Assembly (NCBI GenBank): GCA_030824965.1
Contig: JAPJQV010000011.1
Coordinates: 1 to 21,480 of the forward strand
Source of the DNA: Micavibrio sp.
GTDB lineage: Bacteria; Pseudomonadota; Alphaproteobacteria; Micavibrionales; Micavibrionaceae
DNA length: 21,480 bases
Direction of reading: 5' to 3'
How positions within the stretch are numbered: the first letter of the stretch is position 1; every line of letters begins with the position of its first letter. Made by a program: the position numbers and the translations under genes. Positions 1-5,941 of the stretch are shown here, in pieces. The notes beneath the pieces are model-generated. The model saw only the letters and a list, made by a program, of their open reading frames with translations. It had not been told where the DNA came from and did not search any database.

Positions 1-55
1 CCGCGAAGGCGGCAGAACAGTCGGCGCCGGCGTTGTCGCTAAAGTTGTTGAATAA
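1..55 (+). CDS. tuf: elongation factor Tu, 3' end only (first tuf copy)
   Basis: Only the last 17 codons and the TAA stop are inside the window. They read REGGRTVGAGVVAKVVE, the conserved C-terminal strand of EF-Tu domain 3. EF-Tu is the GTPase that brings aminoacyl-tRNA to the ribosomal A site. A rho-independent terminator and then tRNA-Trp follow, the usual alphaproteobacterial order. A second tuf begins at the other end of the window, so this genome carries two copies about 21.4 kb apart in the same orientation. The two visible pieces do not overlap, so their identity cannot be compared here. Confidence 0.93.
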   Translation, partial: REGGRTVGAGVVAKVVE

Positions 56-79
56 TCAGCGATTGAACTAAATTATAAA

Positions 80-114
80 AACCCGCTCAGTTTTTAACAT
101 TGGGCGGGTTTTTT
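80..114 (+). terminator. rho-independent terminator of first tuf
   Basis: Ten-pair stem (80-89 with 101-110, one T-G pair) built on ACCCGC/GCGGGT, an 11-nt loop, then a T run to 114. It lies 25 nt after the tuf stop. Confidence 0.9.
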
Positions 115-140
115 ACTGGCTAAACGCTTTCAGATATATT
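112..140 (+). promoter_or_regulatory. sigma70-type promoter for tRNA-Trp
   Basis: TTTACT (112-117), a 17-nt spacer and TATATT (135-140) place a start near 147, about 11 nt before the tRNA. The -35 overlaps the T run of the tuf terminator, so the tRNA appears to be transcribed independently of tuf. Inferred from consensus only. Confidence 0.6.
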
Positions 141-157
141 AAAACACAGACCGCTAC

Positions 158-233
158 AGGGGTGTAGCTCAGTTGGTAGAGTACCGGTCTCCAAAACCGG
201 TTGCCGTGGGTTCGAGTCCCTCCGCCCCTGCCA
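158..233 (+). tRNA. trpT: tRNA-Trp (anticodon CCA)
   Basis: A full 76-nt cloverleaf can be folded by hand: acceptor 158-164 with 223-229, D stem GCTC/GAGT, anticodon stem CCGGT/ACCGG with loop CTCCAAA, T arm GTGGG TTCGAGT CCCTC, discriminator G and an encoded CCA end. The anticodon at 191-193 is CCA, which reads UGG. The T stem has one T-T mismatch (207 with 221). tRNA-Trp between tuf and secE is the classical bacterial arrangement, but here secE is displaced by about 2.7 kb of accessory genes. Confidence 0.97.
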
Positions 234-256
234 TTCCTTTCGTAGATAAGCACGAC

Positions 257-271
257 TTAACCCACTTTTAA
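257..271 (+). promoter_or_regulatory. candidate CtrA box (TTAA-N7-TTAA)
   Basis: TTAACCCACTTTTAA is an exact match to the full CtrA half-site pair known from alphaproteobacteria. It lies about 145 nt upstream of the ompW start. Such a match can arise by chance in AT-rich DNA, so it is a candidate only. Confidence 0.3.
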
Positions 272-352
272 AATGGCGTTCGCTCGAGTGCATAACGATT
301 TGAGTCCTTCAGTCTCCCTGCATTCATACAATCGTAATCAAAAGTCGAGAAT

Positions 353-366
353 TTGATTTATCTCAA
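353..366 (+). promoter_or_regulatory. Fnr/FixK-type operator upstream of ompW
   Basis: TTGATTTATCTCAA contains the full TTGA-N6-TCAA palindrome and matches nine of the ten fixed positions of the Fnr box TTGAT-N4-ATCAA. Its centre is 42 nt upstream of the ompW ATG. That is the class II activator distance if transcription starts at or next to the A of that ATG. A Crp/Fnr regulator with the E-x-x-S-R recognition pattern is encoded directly downstream of ompW, which suggests it or an FnrL protein acts here. Confidence 0.55.
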
Positions 367-401
367 GGAAATTTAAATGATTTCCTTTCATTTTGCTTTC
401 C

Positions 402-1040
402 ATGAAGACAAACACGAGAAGTATTATATTTTCCGTTATTTTTCTGGTGTCGGCAACGAGCGTTTGTTCGGCTCAGGCGAATGGCTATGAAGGCTATTTT
501 TCCGAAGAAAGATTTCAGATTCGTCTGAGGGCGCTCGGGGTAATTCCGCAGGAAAGCAGTTCGGTCAATATCGGAGGTGATGTCAATGTTGAGAATTCAA
601 TCACCCCTGAACTTGATCTCACCTATTTTTTCTCACCCAATATTTCAGCTGAGATAATTGCCGGAACAGCAAAGCATAGTTTGAGCCATTCAAGCGGAGC
701 TAGCCTAGGCGAAACATGGATTTTGCCGCCTACCGTCACCTTGCAATATCATTTTACACCAGGGAAAGACTTTAATTCCTATATTGGAGCAGGAATAAAC
801 TACTCGATTTTTTATCATGAAAATACAGCAGGCGGATTTTCAGACCTTAATATCGATAATGGTTTTGGACCCGTATTACAGGCAGGCTTCGATTATTGGC
901 TTAACGATAACTGGGGCGTTAATTTCGATGTTAAGAAAATATGGCTTAATGTCGACGCCTCGCTTAATAACGGTGCCATTGAAGCGGATGTCGATATCGA
1001 TCCATGGCTGGTCGGTGTAGGCGTATCCTATCGTTTCTGA
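402..1040 (+). CDS. ompW: OmpW family outer membrane protein
   Basis: 212-residue outer membrane beta-barrel of the OmpW family, eight-stranded porins thought to pass small hydrophobic molecules. The signal peptide is residues 1-24 or 1-26 (basic start, hydrophobic core, SAQA site). Family signatures follow: ITPELDLTYFFSPNI near 70, the LPPTVTLQYHF stretch near 110, an aromatic YIGAGINYSIFY strand, an idPW motif, and a terminal YRF as expected for BAM-dependent insertion. ATG 402 is chosen because it begins the signal peptide. It has no Shine-Dalgarno; an in-frame TTG at 393 is the alternative. The only good SD (AAGGAA, 365-370) serves an out-of-frame ATG at 377. An Fnr-type box upstream suggests oxygen-linked control, as known for E. 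coli ompW under FNR. Confidence 0.88.
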   Translation: MKTNTRSIIFSVIFLVSATSVCSAQANGYEGYFSEERFQIRLRALGVIPQESSSVNIGGDVNVENSITPELDLTYFFSPNISAEIIAGTAKHSLSHSSGASLGETWILPPTVTLQYHFTPGKDFNSYIGAGINYSIFYHENTAGGFSDLNIDNGFGPVLQAGFDYWLNDNWGVNFDVKKIWLNVDASLNNGAIEADVDIDPWLVGVGVSYRF

Positions 1041-1087
1041 TCTTAATTAGTTGCAATTCAGGACCGTGGGCGAATAATATCACGCTC

Positions 1088-1807
1088 ATGGAAAGAGATC
1101 ATGTCGGGAAACTGATGCAGAATTCTGATTTTTTTAAAGGCCTGCCGTCTCAGGAAATTGATGATTTTCTGACGGCATCTAATTTTAAATCATACATGAA
1201 GCATCAAAATATCCTTTTTCATGGCGATCGTGCGGACCGGGTTTTTTTTGTCGCTAGCGGTTGGATAAAGCTATACCGGCAGACTAAAAGTGGGGACGAA
1301 GCCGTAATTCATATATGCGACAAGGGTAGTATGTTCGGAGAAGCCGCCGTAATGACAAAAGAAAATTACGGATTTTCAGCCGAAGCCGCTGAAGACTCGG
1401 AGTTGGTTGAAATCCCTGCTGATTTCATTCACTTCAAGGCAAATGGCAATTTTGAAATTATGTCGCGCTTGTTTAAAAGCGTCTCACGAGATGTGAAAGA
1501 AACACAATCTGATAACGAACATTTGTCTTTAATGAGCGCGCCGCAACGGGTTGGTTGTCTTTTGCTGCAATTGTCTTCAGGAATGATTGGCAAAGGGGGA
1601 ACTTTTTCCTTTCCCTATGACAAATTGCTGGCAGCATCCAAGCTTGGTATGAAGCCCGAAACATTTTCGCGAGCACTGGTACAGTTGAAGCTGGCAGATG
1701 TTCATGTCAATGGGCCGGAAATTACAATAGGCAGTTTCGAAAAGCTTATGAACTACTGCTGTCATCAATGCTCCTCCATGCCCGGAGAATGCAGAAAGGT
1801 AAAATAA
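1088..1807 (+). CDS. Crp/Fnr family transcriptional regulator with Cys-rich C-terminus
   Basis: 239-residue DNA-binding regulator. Residues about 15-130 form the cyclic-nucleotide-type beta-roll (LFHGDRADRVFFVASGWIKL; a GEAAVM stretch in the place of the phosphate-binding cassette). A long dimerisation helix follows, and a winged helix-turn-helix at about 150-215. The recognition helix has E191-T-F-S194-R195, the Fnr-type E-x-x-S-R pattern that reads TTGA half-sites. It lacks the N-terminal cysteines of oxygen-sensing FNR, so a standard [4Fe-4S] sensor is unlikely. The tail has C224, C225, H226, C228 and C235, which could bind metal or respond to redox. ATG 1088 gives the normal family length; an in-frame ATG at 1004 would overlap ompW and add a non-family sequence. 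No strong SD. The gene starts 47 nt after ompW and probably forms a unit with it. Effector unknown. Confidence 0.85.
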   Translation: MERDHVGKLMQNSDFFKGLPSQEIDDFLTASNFKSYMKHQNILFHGDRADRVFFVASGWIKLYRQTKSGDEAVIHICDKGSMFGEAAVMTKENYGFSAEAAEDSELVEIPADFIHFKANGNFEIMSRLFKSVSRDVKETQSDNEHLSLMSAPQRVGCLLLQLSSGMIGKGGTFSFPYDKLLAASKLGMKPETFSRALVQLKLADVHVNGPEITIGSFEKLMNYCCHQCSSMPGECRKVK

Positions 1808-1834
1808 AGCGGCAAGTTTGAACCTGCCGCTTTA
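1805..1834. terminator. bidirectional terminator between convergent genes
   Basis: Perfect ten-pair stem TAAAGCGGCA/TGCCGCTTTA with a 10-nt loop. It begins in the TAA stop of the Crp/Fnr gene and ends 8 nt before the stop of the convergent EF-hand gene. T-rich DNA follows the stem on both strands, so one hairpin can serve both genes. Confidence 0.75.
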
Positions 1835-1842
1835 TTATAGTT

Positions 1843-2139
1843 CTATTGGGCTTTTTTCATTGCTTTCTTTTCTTCCCACTCTTTTTTCATCGCAGCTGTT
1901 ACTTCGTCTCTCGACAAATAATCGTCGTTATTCGTATCCGCTTCGTTGAACATTTTCTCACTTTTATTCTCGTGCTCATCTTCGCTTATTTTTCCATCGC
2001 CATTTGTATCGGCTTCCGCGAATTTCTTATCGACTTTCATTTTCAGCATTTCCGCTTTATCGCCTTCGTGATGCTCGGCTAAAGCTGGCGTTGCAGCAAG
2101 GGTCATGGCGGCCAGTGACATTATAAGTGCTTTTTTCAT
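1843..2139 (-). CDS. secreted EF-hand calcium-binding protein
   Basis: 98-residue small acidic protein. Residues 1-21 are a clear Sec signal peptide (MKKALIMSL... with a PALA cleavage site). The mature part has two canonical 12-residue EF-hand loops, DTNGDGKISEDE (44-55) and DTNNDDYLSRDE (68-79). Both have D at positions 1, 3 or 5 and E at 12, so a paired Ca2+-binding module in the periplasm is expected. The tail is Lys/Glu-rich helix. The start is supported by AAGGAG 8 nt upstream. It is divergent from dedA and convergent with the regulator, so it is a single-gene unit. The role is unknown; calcium buffering or Ca2+-dependent binding is inference. Confidence 0.85.
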   Translation of the reverse strand: MKKALIMSLAAMTLAATPALAEHHEGDKAEMLKMKVDKKFAEADTNGDGKISEDEHENKSEKMFNEADTNNDDYLSRDEVTAAMKKEWEEKKAMKKAQ

Positions 2140-2249
2140 TGGAAAATCTCCTTTAAGGTTTAGTTGATATTTAAACTGTATTGTCGATCTAGTATGGATG
2201 AGCCGCAGGTAAAGCTTAAAAAAATTAATAAATTTAGGAACCTTTTAAG

Positions 2250-2846
2250 ATGAGCTTTGATGTCGACAGCCTCATAAAGTCTTTTGGCTATATGGGGGTT
2301 TGGACTATCATTTTTGCGGAAACGGGCATTTTATTCGGCGTTTTATTGCCGGGTGACACTCTTTTGATTGCTGCGGGAATTTTATCGGCCAACGGCCATT
2401 TCGATATAAGCATCATGGCATTCGGATGTTTTATTGCAGCCTTAATAGGCAATCTGTTCGGTTATGAGCTCGGCGGACGTTGGGGTAAGCCTTTCTTGGA
2501 AAAATACGGGCCGCAATTAACAACGCCTGAAAAGATTGCTAAAACCTATGAAGTTTTAAGAAAATACGAAAAAGCCGGAATTGTGATGTCCCGCTTTTTT
2601 CCGGCTGCGAGGACTTTTGCTCCTTTCCTGGCAGGCGTCATCAAGATGAAATATGCGGCTTTCGTATTATATTCTGTATTAGGGGCTGTTCTGTGGGGGG
2701 CGGGTTTGCCTTACCTTGGCTATTATCTTGGAGCCATATTGCCGCCCTGGTTTATGGAGGTATTGATTATCCCGGTCGTCGTCTTCATTTTAGGGGCTGT
2801 TGGCTGGCCTTATTGTAAGAAAAAATTCTTTAAAAAGGATATTTAG
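2250..2846 (+). CDS. DedA family inner membrane protein
   Basis: 198-residue polytopic protein of the DedA/SNARE-associated (VTT) family. Members act as phospholipid flippases or scramblases and support membrane-potential homeostasis; some recycle undecaprenyl phosphate. Signatures: E24-T-G near the first re-entrant segment, the PGD motif (34-36) after a hydrophobic stretch, and SRFFPAARTFAPFLAG (114-129) with R115, P118 and R121. Hydrophobic helices follow at about 135-162 and 168-186, and the cytoplasmic tail is Lys-rich. Length is normal. The ATG is preceded by a TTAGGA stretch about 10 nt away. Substrate and exact subfamily cannot be assigned from sequence. It shares an intergenic region with the divergent EF-hand gene. 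Confidence 0.88.
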   Translation: MSFDVDSLIKSFGYMGVWTIIFAETGILFGVLLPGDTLLIAAGILSANGHFDISIMAFGCFIAALIGNLFGYELGGRWGKPFLEKYGPQLTTPEKIAKTYEVLRKYEKAGIVMSRFFPAARTFAPFLAGVIKMKYAAFVLYSVLGAVLWGAGLPYLGYYLGAILPPWFMEVLIIPVVVFILGAVGWPYCKKKFFKKDI

Positions 2847-2874
2847 CCTATTGCCTTTCTAAAGGCGTTTAGGC
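2846..2874 (+). terminator. hairpin after dedA, probable terminator
   Basis: Two-part stem: GCCTA (2846-2850) with TAGGC (2870-2874) outside and GCCTTT (2853-2858) with AAAGGC (2861-2866) inside, immediately after the stop. There is no T run, so termination may be weak and secE-nusG may receive read-through. Confidence 0.45.
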
Positions 2875-2881
2875 ATAACTC

Positions 2882-2912
2882 TTGATATTCCCGAAAATCA
2901 GTATCGTAGATA
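2882..2912 (+). promoter_or_regulatory. weak candidate promoter for secE-nusG
   Basis: TTGATA (2882-2887) and TAGATA (2907-2912) are separated by 19 nt, longer than ideal. It is the best pair I can find before secE. Downstream, CCAGC (2916-2920) can pair with GCTGG (2934-2938) next to the GGAGG. Confidence 0.3.
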
Positions 2913-2960
2913 ACGCCAGCGGCGCTACGAACGGCTGGAGGAAAAAGAAAGATTTAAAAA

Positions 2961-3149
2961 ATGGCGACACCCATCGAATTCATTAAACAAGTCCGTACCG
3001 AGGTCAAAAAAGTTACTTGGCCGACACGTGCCGAAACAATGCAAAGCGCCATTGCTGTTTTCATCATGGTGCTTATCGCCTCATTATTCCTATTTGGGGC
3101 GGATCAGCTTATCTCGCTCGTTATTCGTAAAATTCTCGGTTTAGGTTGA
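2961..3149 (+). CDS. secE: preprotein translocase subunit SecE
   Basis: 62-residue SecE of the short single-span type usual in alphaproteobacteria. An amphipathic N-terminal helix carries the conserved motif EVKKVTWPT (14-22), which lies on the cytoplasmic face and clamps SecY. One transmembrane helix follows at about 29-57. SecE stabilises SecY in the SecYEG export channel. A GGAGG lies about 19 nt upstream, farther than optimal. It is 19 nt ahead of nusG and co-transcribed with it, as in most bacteria. What is unusual is that its normal upstream partner tRNA-Trp is about 2.7 kb away. Confidence 0.95.
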   Translation: MATPIEFIKQVRTEVKKVTWPTRAETMQSAIAVFIMVLIASLFLFGADQLISLVIRKILGLG

Positions 3150-3168
3150 TTGAAAGGATCATAAAATC

Positions 3169-3726
3169 ATGACTGCTGCCGCTTCCGCCACGCCGCCCAA
3201 GATGCGCTGGTACGTTCTTCATGTTTATTCAGGTTTCGAAGCGAAAGTCGCCGAAGCCATTCGTGAGAAGGTCAAGAAAAAAGGTCTTGAAGATTACTTA
3301 GGCGATATCATGGTCCCGACCGAACAGGTGACGGAAATCAAGCGCGGCCAGCGCGTTAATGCCGAGCGTAAAGTATTCCCGGGCTATGTTCTGGCCAAGA
3401 TCGCCATGACGGATGAAGTCTGGCACTTGGTCAAGGACACGCCGAAAGTAACCGGATTTTTAGGCGCGGCGAACAAGCCTGTTCCTGTATCTGAAAAAGA
3501 AGCCGAGCGCTTGATCAATCAGATCAAAGAAGGCGGCGTGAAGCCGAAAAGCACGATCACGTTCGATATCGGCGAAAAGGTCAAAGTCATGGAAGGGCCG
3601 TTTGCATCCTTCGAGGGCATGGTCGAAGAAGTCGACGACGAAAAATCCCGCGTCAAGGTTTCGGTTTCAATCTTTGGCCGCGCCACACCTGTCGAACTGG
3701 AGTTCTCCCAAGTCGAAAAAATGTAA
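3169..3726 (+). CDS. nusG: transcription termination/antitermination factor NusG
   Basis: 185-residue NusG. The NGN domain is residues about 12-115, with W14-Y15, the FPGYVL stretch near 70 and the TGFLG motif near 98. It binds RNA polymerase and suppresses pausing. A linker leads to a KOW domain (about 130-180) with FDIGEKVKVMEGPFASFEG, which contacts Rho or ribosomal protein S10. The N-terminal Ala/Thr-rich extension is short. AAAGGA lies about 10 nt before the ATG. It ends a secE-nusG unit closed by a strong terminator, so rplK is not co-transcribed with it here. Confidence 0.97.
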   Translation: MTAAASATPPKMRWYVLHVYSGFEAKVAEAIREKVKKKGLEDYLGDIMVPTEQVTEIKRGQRVNAERKVFPGYVLAKIAMTDEVWHLVKDTPKVTGFLGAANKPVPVSEKEAERLINQIKEGGVKPKSTITFDIGEKVKVMEGPFASFEGMVEEVDDEKSRVKVSVSIFGRATPVELEFSQVEKM

Positions 3727-3742
3727 GATTTATTGCTTTTTC

Positions 3743-3786
3743 AAAAAAGCCTCTGTTATGTTTGGAAAAACAGCAGGGGCTTTTTT
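3743..3786 (+). terminator. strong rho-independent terminator after nusG
   Basis: Fifteen-pair stem (3743-3757 with 3772-3786, two wobble pairs). It has an A6 run on the 5' side, core GCCTCTG, a 14-nt loop and a T6 run. The ATG of the next gene follows one base after the T run. Confidence 0.9.
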
Positions 3787-3787
3787 A

Positions 3788-4036
3788 ATGCGTAAAACAA
3801 ACCTGACACTGATTTCTGGCGACGGCATATCCGTTCATTTCCCCGAAGGAATGCGGATCACTAAAGCGCTGAGATCAATTGATAATAAACTCGATGTCAT
3901 GGATCCGTTGGCAAAGAGACCGGAAGAAGAGAGACTAAAAATCCTTTTCAGGCGTTGCGTTGAGGGTAATGTTATCAGCATTCCCAATGTTTTCCTTTTA
4001 AAGTCTCCCGATATGGGACGACGGTTTGGGCATTGA
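3788..4036 (+). CDS. unknown small protein, paralogue A of a tandem pair
   Basis: 82-residue soluble, basic protein that I do not recognise. It has no signal peptide or membrane segment. Residues 46-66 contain EEERLKILFRRCVEGNVISIP, whose core R-L-x4-(R/S)-C-V-(E/K)-G-N-V-I recurs in the next gene, so the two are probably diverged duplicates. ATG 3788 is the first in-frame ATG outside nusG and lies right after the nusG terminator T run. The only SD-like stretch, AGGGG, is inside the terminator stem. A longer ORF reaching back into nusG is not credible. The start and even expression are uncertain. The stop is one base before the next start, indicating coupling. Confidence 0.55.
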   Translation: MRKTNLTLISGDGISVHFPEGMRITKALRSIDNKLDVMDPLAKRPEEERLKILFRRCVEGNVISIPNVFLLKSPDMGRRFGH

Positions 4037-4037
4037 A

Positions 4038-4403
4038 ATGTCTGAATTTGGGCCTTCACTGCAAAAATTGCTCGAAGTTTACGACGATCAGATGGTTTCA
4101 AATGCCGGACTATTGAGTAATATCGAGTTAAATTCAAATATTAGGTTGCGAAATATTTATCTCTCATGCGTCAAAGGGAATGTCATAGACATGTCAGAAC
4201 CTTTTCGCGCGTACCGGAGCAATCTGGCCGCTCAATTCAATAGGGAGGCATTTTCTTCCGATATAGATCTTTTTTATCCCCATTACGATCCGGATGAATT
4301 TTCATTCACCCGTTTGGGTGACGTTGACGCTATAAAAGAACTGCGTGGGCTTTTATCGGATGATCCCATGATCGGCTATGAAGCCTGGGATCCTAAGCCT
4401 TAA
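4038..4403 (+). CDS. unknown small acidic protein, paralogue B of a tandem pair
   Basis: 121-residue soluble protein without signal peptide or membrane helix, not recognised. Residues 36-50 (RLRNIYLSCVKGNVI) match the core of the preceding protein, including C44, G47, N48, V49 and I50. The C-terminal half is specific to this copy and is rich in Asp/aromatic residues (DIDLFYPHYDPDEFSF at 75-90, then GYEAWDPKP at the end). The start overlaps the previous stop as TGA-A-ATG, so translational coupling is likely; an upstream in-frame TTG at 4026 is possible. No good SD. The pair lies between nusG and rplK, where most bacteria have no gene. Confidence 0.65.
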   Translation: MSEFGPSLQKLLEVYDDQMVSNAGLLSNIELNSNIRLRNIYLSCVKGNVIDMSEPFRAYRSNLAAQFNREAFSSDIDLFYPHYDPDEFSFTRLGDVDAIKELRGLLSDDPMIGYEAWDPKP

Positions 4404-4417
4404 ATCTCTCTGATTTA

Positions 4418-4437
4418 GGGTTAATAACGATTAATCC
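4418..4437 (+). terminator. inverted repeat, possible terminator of the unknown pair
   Basis: GGGTTAAT-AACG-ATTAATCC forms an eight-pair stem (one G-T) with a 4-nt loop, followed by TTGCTTTT. It also abuts the -35 of the rplK promoter, so it might be an operator instead. Confidence 0.4.
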
Positions 4438-4467
4438 TTGCTTTTCCTCGGTGATTTCTTTTATAAA
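4438..4467 (+). promoter_or_regulatory. sigma70-type promoter for rplK-rplA
   Basis: TTGCTT (4438-4443), an 18-nt spacer and TATAAA (4462-4467) predict a start near 4474 and a leader of about 100 nt containing the L1-type hairpin. Confidence 0.65.
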
Positions 4468-4495
4468 CCCTGCCAAGTCTTAATGTTTAAGACCT

Positions 4496-4548
4496 TCGTG
4501 GGAGGCCGAGCATCGAACAATTTGCCAGATGCGGCTGACATACCACGA
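4496..4548 (+). promoter_or_regulatory. L1-binding autoregulatory mRNA hairpin
   Basis: TCGTGG (4496-4501) pairs with CCACGA (4543-4548). Inside, GCC (4505-4507) pairs with GGC (4533-4535) and GCATC (4510-4514) with GATGC (4528-4532). An asymmetric internal loop (GAG opposite TGACATA) lies just above the outer GTGGGAG. This resembles the known L1 target in 23S rRNA and rplK leaders, where excess L1 binds and blocks translation of rplK-rplA. It lies 26 nt before the start codon. Confidence 0.7.
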
Positions 4549-4574
4549 CCCTTCAATCCTTTTAGGAGGTTATC

Positions 4575-5009
4575 ATGGCCAAAAAAGTAAAAGGCTATAT
4601 CAAGCTACAGGTGGGCGCGAACTCTGCGACACCATCCCCGCCAATCGGTCCGGCTCTCGGTCAACACGGCGTCAACATCATGGAATTCTGTAAGGGTTTC
4701 AATGCTAAGACTCAGGAAATGGAAAAAGGCATGCCGATCCCGGTCGTCATTACCGTTTTCGAAGACCGTTCTTTCACCTTTATCCTAAAGACACCGCCGA
4801 TGACATACTTCATCAAAAAGGCGGCGAAGATCACCAAAGGTCACCAGACTGTAGGTAAAGGTTCCATGGTCGGTTCGATTACGCGCGCGCAAGCCGAAGA
4901 AATCGCAACAGCCAAAATGCCTGACCTGAACGCAAAAGACCTTGAAGGTGCCGTTCAGATGGTTATCGGTTCAGCACGCTCGATGGGCGTAGAAGTTAAG
5001 GGAGCATAA
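4575..5009 (+). CDS. rplK: 50S ribosomal protein L11
   Basis: 144 residues, normal length. The N-terminal domain has the proline-rich helix PSPPIGPALGQHGVNIMEFCKGFNAKT (about 21-47), which contacts EF-G and is the thiopeptide site. The C-terminal rRNA-binding domain has TPPMTYFIKKAA and KMPDLNAKDLEGA, then the final GSARSMGVEV helix. L11 binds the GTPase-associated centre of 23S rRNA and is needed for stringent RelA activation. AGGAGG is 6 nt before the ATG. It is in a two-gene unit with rplA. Confidence 0.98.
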   Translation: MAKKVKGYIKLQVGANSATPSPPIGPALGQHGVNIMEFCKGFNAKTQEMEKGMPIPVVITVFEDRSFTFILKTPPMTYFIKKAAKITKGHQTVGKGSMVGSITRAQAEEIATAKMPDLNAKDLEGAVQMVIGSARSMGVEVKGA

Positions 5010-5014
5010 TCGCA

Positions 5015-5701
5015 ATGGCAAAACGCATGACAAAAGCTAATGCTCTCGTTGACCGCAGCAAATTCTATTCGGTTGCCGAAGCTGTCTCCATCTTGAAAAA
5101 AGCGAAAACCACCAAGTTCGATGAAACGATCGAAGTTTCTTTCAACCTTGGAATCGATCCACGTCAAAGCGATCAAACGCTTCGCGGTATGATCGAATTG
5201 CCGAACGGTACAGGTGCAACTGTTCGCGTTGCCGTTTTTGCAAAAGACAAAAAAGCAGAAGAAGCGAAAGCCGCCGGTGCTGATATCGTTGGCGCGGAAG
5301 ATCTGGCTGACAGCATTCTGGCAGGTAACATCAATTTCGATCGTTGTATCGCAACGCCTGATTTGATGCCATTGATGGCAAAGCTTGGTAAAGTTTTGGG
5401 TCCTCGCGGCCTGATGCCAAACCCGAAACTCGGCACAGTCACCATGGATGTCAAAAAAGCCGTTGAATCGGCTAAAGGTGGTTCCGTGGAATTCCGTGCG
5501 GAAAAAGCTGGTATCGTTCACGCAGGCGTCGGCAAAATCTCGTTTGACGATCAAAAACTAGTTGAAAACATCAAAGCTCTGGCAGATGCTATTGTTCGCT
5601 CGAAGCCACCGGGTGCAAAAGGCACTTATATGAAGAAATTATCCATTTCTTCGACAATGGGCCCGGGTCTGAAAATAGATCTCAGCAGTCTTGCTGCTTA
5701 A
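5015..5701 (+). CDS. rplA: 50S ribosomal protein L1
   Basis: 228-residue L1, full length. It binds 23S rRNA helices 76-78, forms the mobile L1 stalk that handles E-site tRNA, and in the family represses its own operon. Visible signatures are FNLGIDPRQSDQTLRG near 47, the central LMAKLGKVLGPRGLMPNPKLGT stretch (about 114-135), and the C-terminal KPPGAKGTYMKKLSISSTMGPG. It starts 5 nt after the rplK stop, with GGGAG as SD inside the rplK end. A strong terminator follows, so it is separate from rplJ. Confidence 0.98.
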   Translation: MAKRMTKANALVDRSKFYSVAEAVSILKKAKTTKFDETIEVSFNLGIDPRQSDQTLRGMIELPNGTGATVRVAVFAKDKKAEEAKAAGADIVGAEDLADSILAGNINFDRCIATPDLMPLMAKLGKVLGPRGLMPNPKLGTVTMDVKKAVESAKGGSVEFRAEKAGIVHAGVGKISFDDQKLVENIKALADAIVRSKPPGAKGTYMKKLSISSTMGPGLKIDLSSLAA

Positions 5702-5710
5702 CAAATTTAA

Positions 5711-5736
5711 AAACCCGCCAGGAGGCGGGTTTTTTT
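5711..5736 (+). terminator. rho-independent terminator after rplA
   Basis: Nine-pair stem AAACCCGCC/GGCGGGTTT with AGGA loop, A run before and T7 after; 9 nt past the rplA stop. Confidence 0.95.
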
Positions 5737-5941
5737 ATTTCTGATTAAAAATATTTCTTCATAGTTGTGGCTACTTTAAAAGATCCTCTGGATAAAAAAG
5801 CGGGAAGATTTTATGGTCTTCTCAATATCGAGACTGAATAATATAAATCTAGCCAACTTATTTTTTTTCCAATTTTTTCTTGCAAAAAGATTAAGTTCAT
5901 ATTACATAAGCTAAACCTTAAATATTACCGGAGTGAAACCT
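5737..5941 (+). other. AT-rich intergenic region with a weak promoter candidate
   Basis: No gene is seen here. TTGCAA (5880-5885), 17 nt, TACATA (5903-5908) is the best promoter pair, giving a start about 26 nt before the next ATG. The upstream part contains only AT-rich sequence and a T8 run. Confidence 0.35.

Noticed and set aside
1004..1087. Upstream start for the Crp/Fnr gene overlapping ompW
   Set aside because: Adds 28 residues not seen in the family; the ATG at 1088 gives normal length.
2882..2900. Fnr-like TTGAT...ATCA before secE
   Set aside because: The half-sites are too far apart for an Fnr dimer; only a chance resemblance.
3602..3787. N-terminal extension of unknown gene A into nusG
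   Set aside because: Out-of-frame overlap with nusG and passage through a terminator hairpin; residues are a shadow of NusG codons.
4955..5554. 199-codon minus-strand frame across rplK/rplA
   Set aside because: Antisense shadow of rplA with low-complexity composition and no SD.
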